The translations under genes and the position numbers were made by a program. From contig CAJOCV010000169.1 of NCBI GenBank assembly GCA_905233785.1, positions 1 to 5,451 of the forward strand: 5,451 nt of DNA, read 5' to 3'. Origin of the DNA: an uncultured Oscillospiraceae bacterium. GTDB taxonomy: Bacteria; Bacillota; Clostridia; Oscillospirales; Oscillospiraceae. Below, piece after piece: positions 4,816-5,451 of the stretch. Below the pieces are notes generated by a model. The model was not told the DNA's origin. It searched no databases and was given only the letters and a program-made list of their open reading frames with translations. Position 1 is the first letter of the stretch. Every line of letters starts with the position of its first letter.

Positions 4816-5314
4816 ATATTTGATAGTAGCGATCCTCGATCCAACGTGCGGGATTGTTTTCGATGTATTGGCTGATTTCAAGGTAATCCTTCTCGTTTCG
4901 GATAACGTGTTCATAGTACCCGCGCTGCCAAAGCTTGCCGGACAGACCTTCTTTTCGACAGTAGTTGGCAGAGGTGGATTTGATTGCGCCAACGATTCGA
5001 CCCAGTGTAGGGGCGCCCTTCGCCCTTGCGGTCGCCAGCGGTTCCTCGATCACGCAGATAAAATGAATATGATTTGGCATTACGACAGTTTGGACGATAG
5101 GAACGCCGTATAGCTCCGCTGTCCGACGCAGAGAATGTTCTACGATGGTTCCGTAGACGGACAATTCTACCGACGGGCGACCGCAAGGGTCGCCCCTACG
5201 GACAGTTGACAGGATACACCTACGATCCAAAGTGCACACAGTGACGAAATAAGCGCCGGGTGCGCTGTAATCATAATCGGGTAGACGAATTTGCCTGCGT
5301 TTCGGTATTTCCAT
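4814..5314 (-). CDS. REP-associated tyrosine transposase (RAYT, Y1_Tnp family)
   Basis: The 166-residue HUH single-strand DNA transposase is related to IS200/IS605 TnpA; such enzymes bind and cut GTAG-headed REP hairpins. From the chosen start, visible features are the N-terminal PGAYFVTVCTLDRR strand, VVMPNHIHFI with His82 and His84 as the metal-binding HUH pair, LGRIVGAIKS, WQRGYYEHVIRNEKDY, and YIENNPARW. Tyr150 in QYIENNP matches the position of the E. coli TnpA-REP nucleophile. GGAG (5324-5327) supports the ATG at 5312-5314; an upstream in-frame ATG at 5327-5329 has no ribosome site. Two REP-like repeats lie inside the frame, coding for residues ~39-47 (RRGDPCGRP) and ~93-103, both in loops between conserved strands. 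All catalytic residues are kept, so it may be active. It is convergent with spo0A. Its promoter cannot be placed in the repeat array upstream. Confidence 0.93.
   Translation of the reverse strand: MEIPKRRQIRLPDYDYSAPGAYFVTVCTLDRRCILSTVRRGDPCGRPSVELSVYGTIVEHSLRRTAELYGVPIVQTVVMPNHIHFICVIEEPLATARAKGAPTLGRIVGAIKSTSANYCRKEGLSGKLWQRGYYEHVIRNEKDYLEISQYIENNPARWIEDRYYQI
5007..5036 (+). repeat. REP-like palindromic repeat, copy B (long form, inside RAYT gene)
   Basis: The GTAG head (5007-5010) is followed by the same long body as copy A, with CGCCCTT doubled. It is read in the opposite direction to the transposase and encodes residues ~93-103 in the loop after the HUH strand without breaking the frame. 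Confidence 0.85.
5175..5199 (-). repeat. REP-like palindromic repeat, copy C (inverted, inside RAYT gene)
   Basis: On the minus strand it reads GTAGG, then the hairpin GGGCGACC-CTTGC-GGTCGCCC, the best-paired copy (8-bp stem). It has the same orientation as the transposase and encodes RRGDPCGRP (residues ~39-47) in frame, between the first conserved strand and the conserved LSVYG segment. Confidence 0.85.
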
Positions 5315-5335
5315 GGCGAGAATCTCCATTCGTAT

Positions 5336-5451
5336 GTAGGGGCGCCCTTCGCCCTTGCGGTCGCAAACGTGTCACCCTTTGTAGGGGCGACTCTTGCGAT
5401 CGCCCGCGTGTCACCCTTTGTAGGGGCGCCCTTGCGGTCGCAAACGTGTCA
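5336..5451 (+). repeat. Tandem array of three REP-like repeats (copies D, E, F), continuing past the window
   Basis: GTAG heads lie at 5336, 5381 and 5420. The units are 29, 23 and 22 bp, separated by near-identical 16-bp spacers (AAACGTGTCACCCTTT and CCGCGTGTCACCCTTT). After copy F the spacer restarts (AAACGTGTCA) and is cut by the window edge, so more units are likely. Copy D is the long form; E carries changes in the loop side; F is the short form. The array lies just upstream of the transposase start. Confidence 0.88.

Noticed and set aside
4189..4992. Minus-strand open frame opposite the spo0A 3' half
   Set aside because: It is antisense to a highly conserved Spo0A domain and overlaps the real RAYT frame.
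5336..5451. CRISPR array
   Set aside because: The repeat units are separated by near-identical spacers and also occur singly elsewhere; CRISPR spacers would be unique. The GTAG palindromes fit REP elements instead.

Overview
The window looks like chromosomal DNA of a spore-forming, GC-rich anaerobic Firmicute. An Oscillospiraceae-like Clostridium is the best guess, from the Spo0A, the DUF975 membrane protein, the proline/threonine-linked LRR lipoprotein and AT-rich intergenic DNA between GC-rich genes. The exact genus cannot be read from the sequence.

Left edge (1-673): the C-terminal 107 residues of a tyrosine recombinase point at a tRNA-Leu(CAG) gene on the opposite strand. The 3' end of the tRNA faces the integrase, the usual arrangement when an integrative element has used a tRNA 3' end as its attachment site. 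The tRNA has its own near-consensus promoter and a strong hairpin terminator. The tRNA promoter is divergent from a rightward promoter.

Middle (673-3650): after a long, apparently structured leader comes a four-helix DUF975 membrane protein. It ends at a hairpin terminator. Next are a leucine-rich-repeat lipoprotein and, 46 bp later, a secreted barnase-type guanyl-specific ribonuclease with all five key active-site residues. A 148-bp palindromic MITE-like element begins at the ribonuclease stop codon and supplies it. Beyond it is a terminator related in sequence to the one after the DUF975 gene. No barstar gene is present.

Right part (3650-5451): a promoter region with several Spo0A-box-like sequences precedes spo0A, the sporulation master regulator. 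Its DNA-binding domain is highly conserved. Its receiver domain, however, has Glu at the phosphorylated Asp position and Phe in place of a metal-binding Asp, so it probably does not work by ordinary phosphorylation. Convergent with spo0A is a REP-associated tyrosine transposase (RAYT). At least six copies of a GTAG-headed palindromic repeat surround and interrupt it: one just after the spo0A stop codon, two inside the RAYT reading frame, and three in tandem up to the window edge.

The strongest leads are the atypical Spo0A receiver, the RAYT/REP module that has invaded its own transposase gene, the MITE-derived stop codon, the barnase without a visible barstar beside an LRR protein, and the unrecognised structured leader upstream of DUF975.
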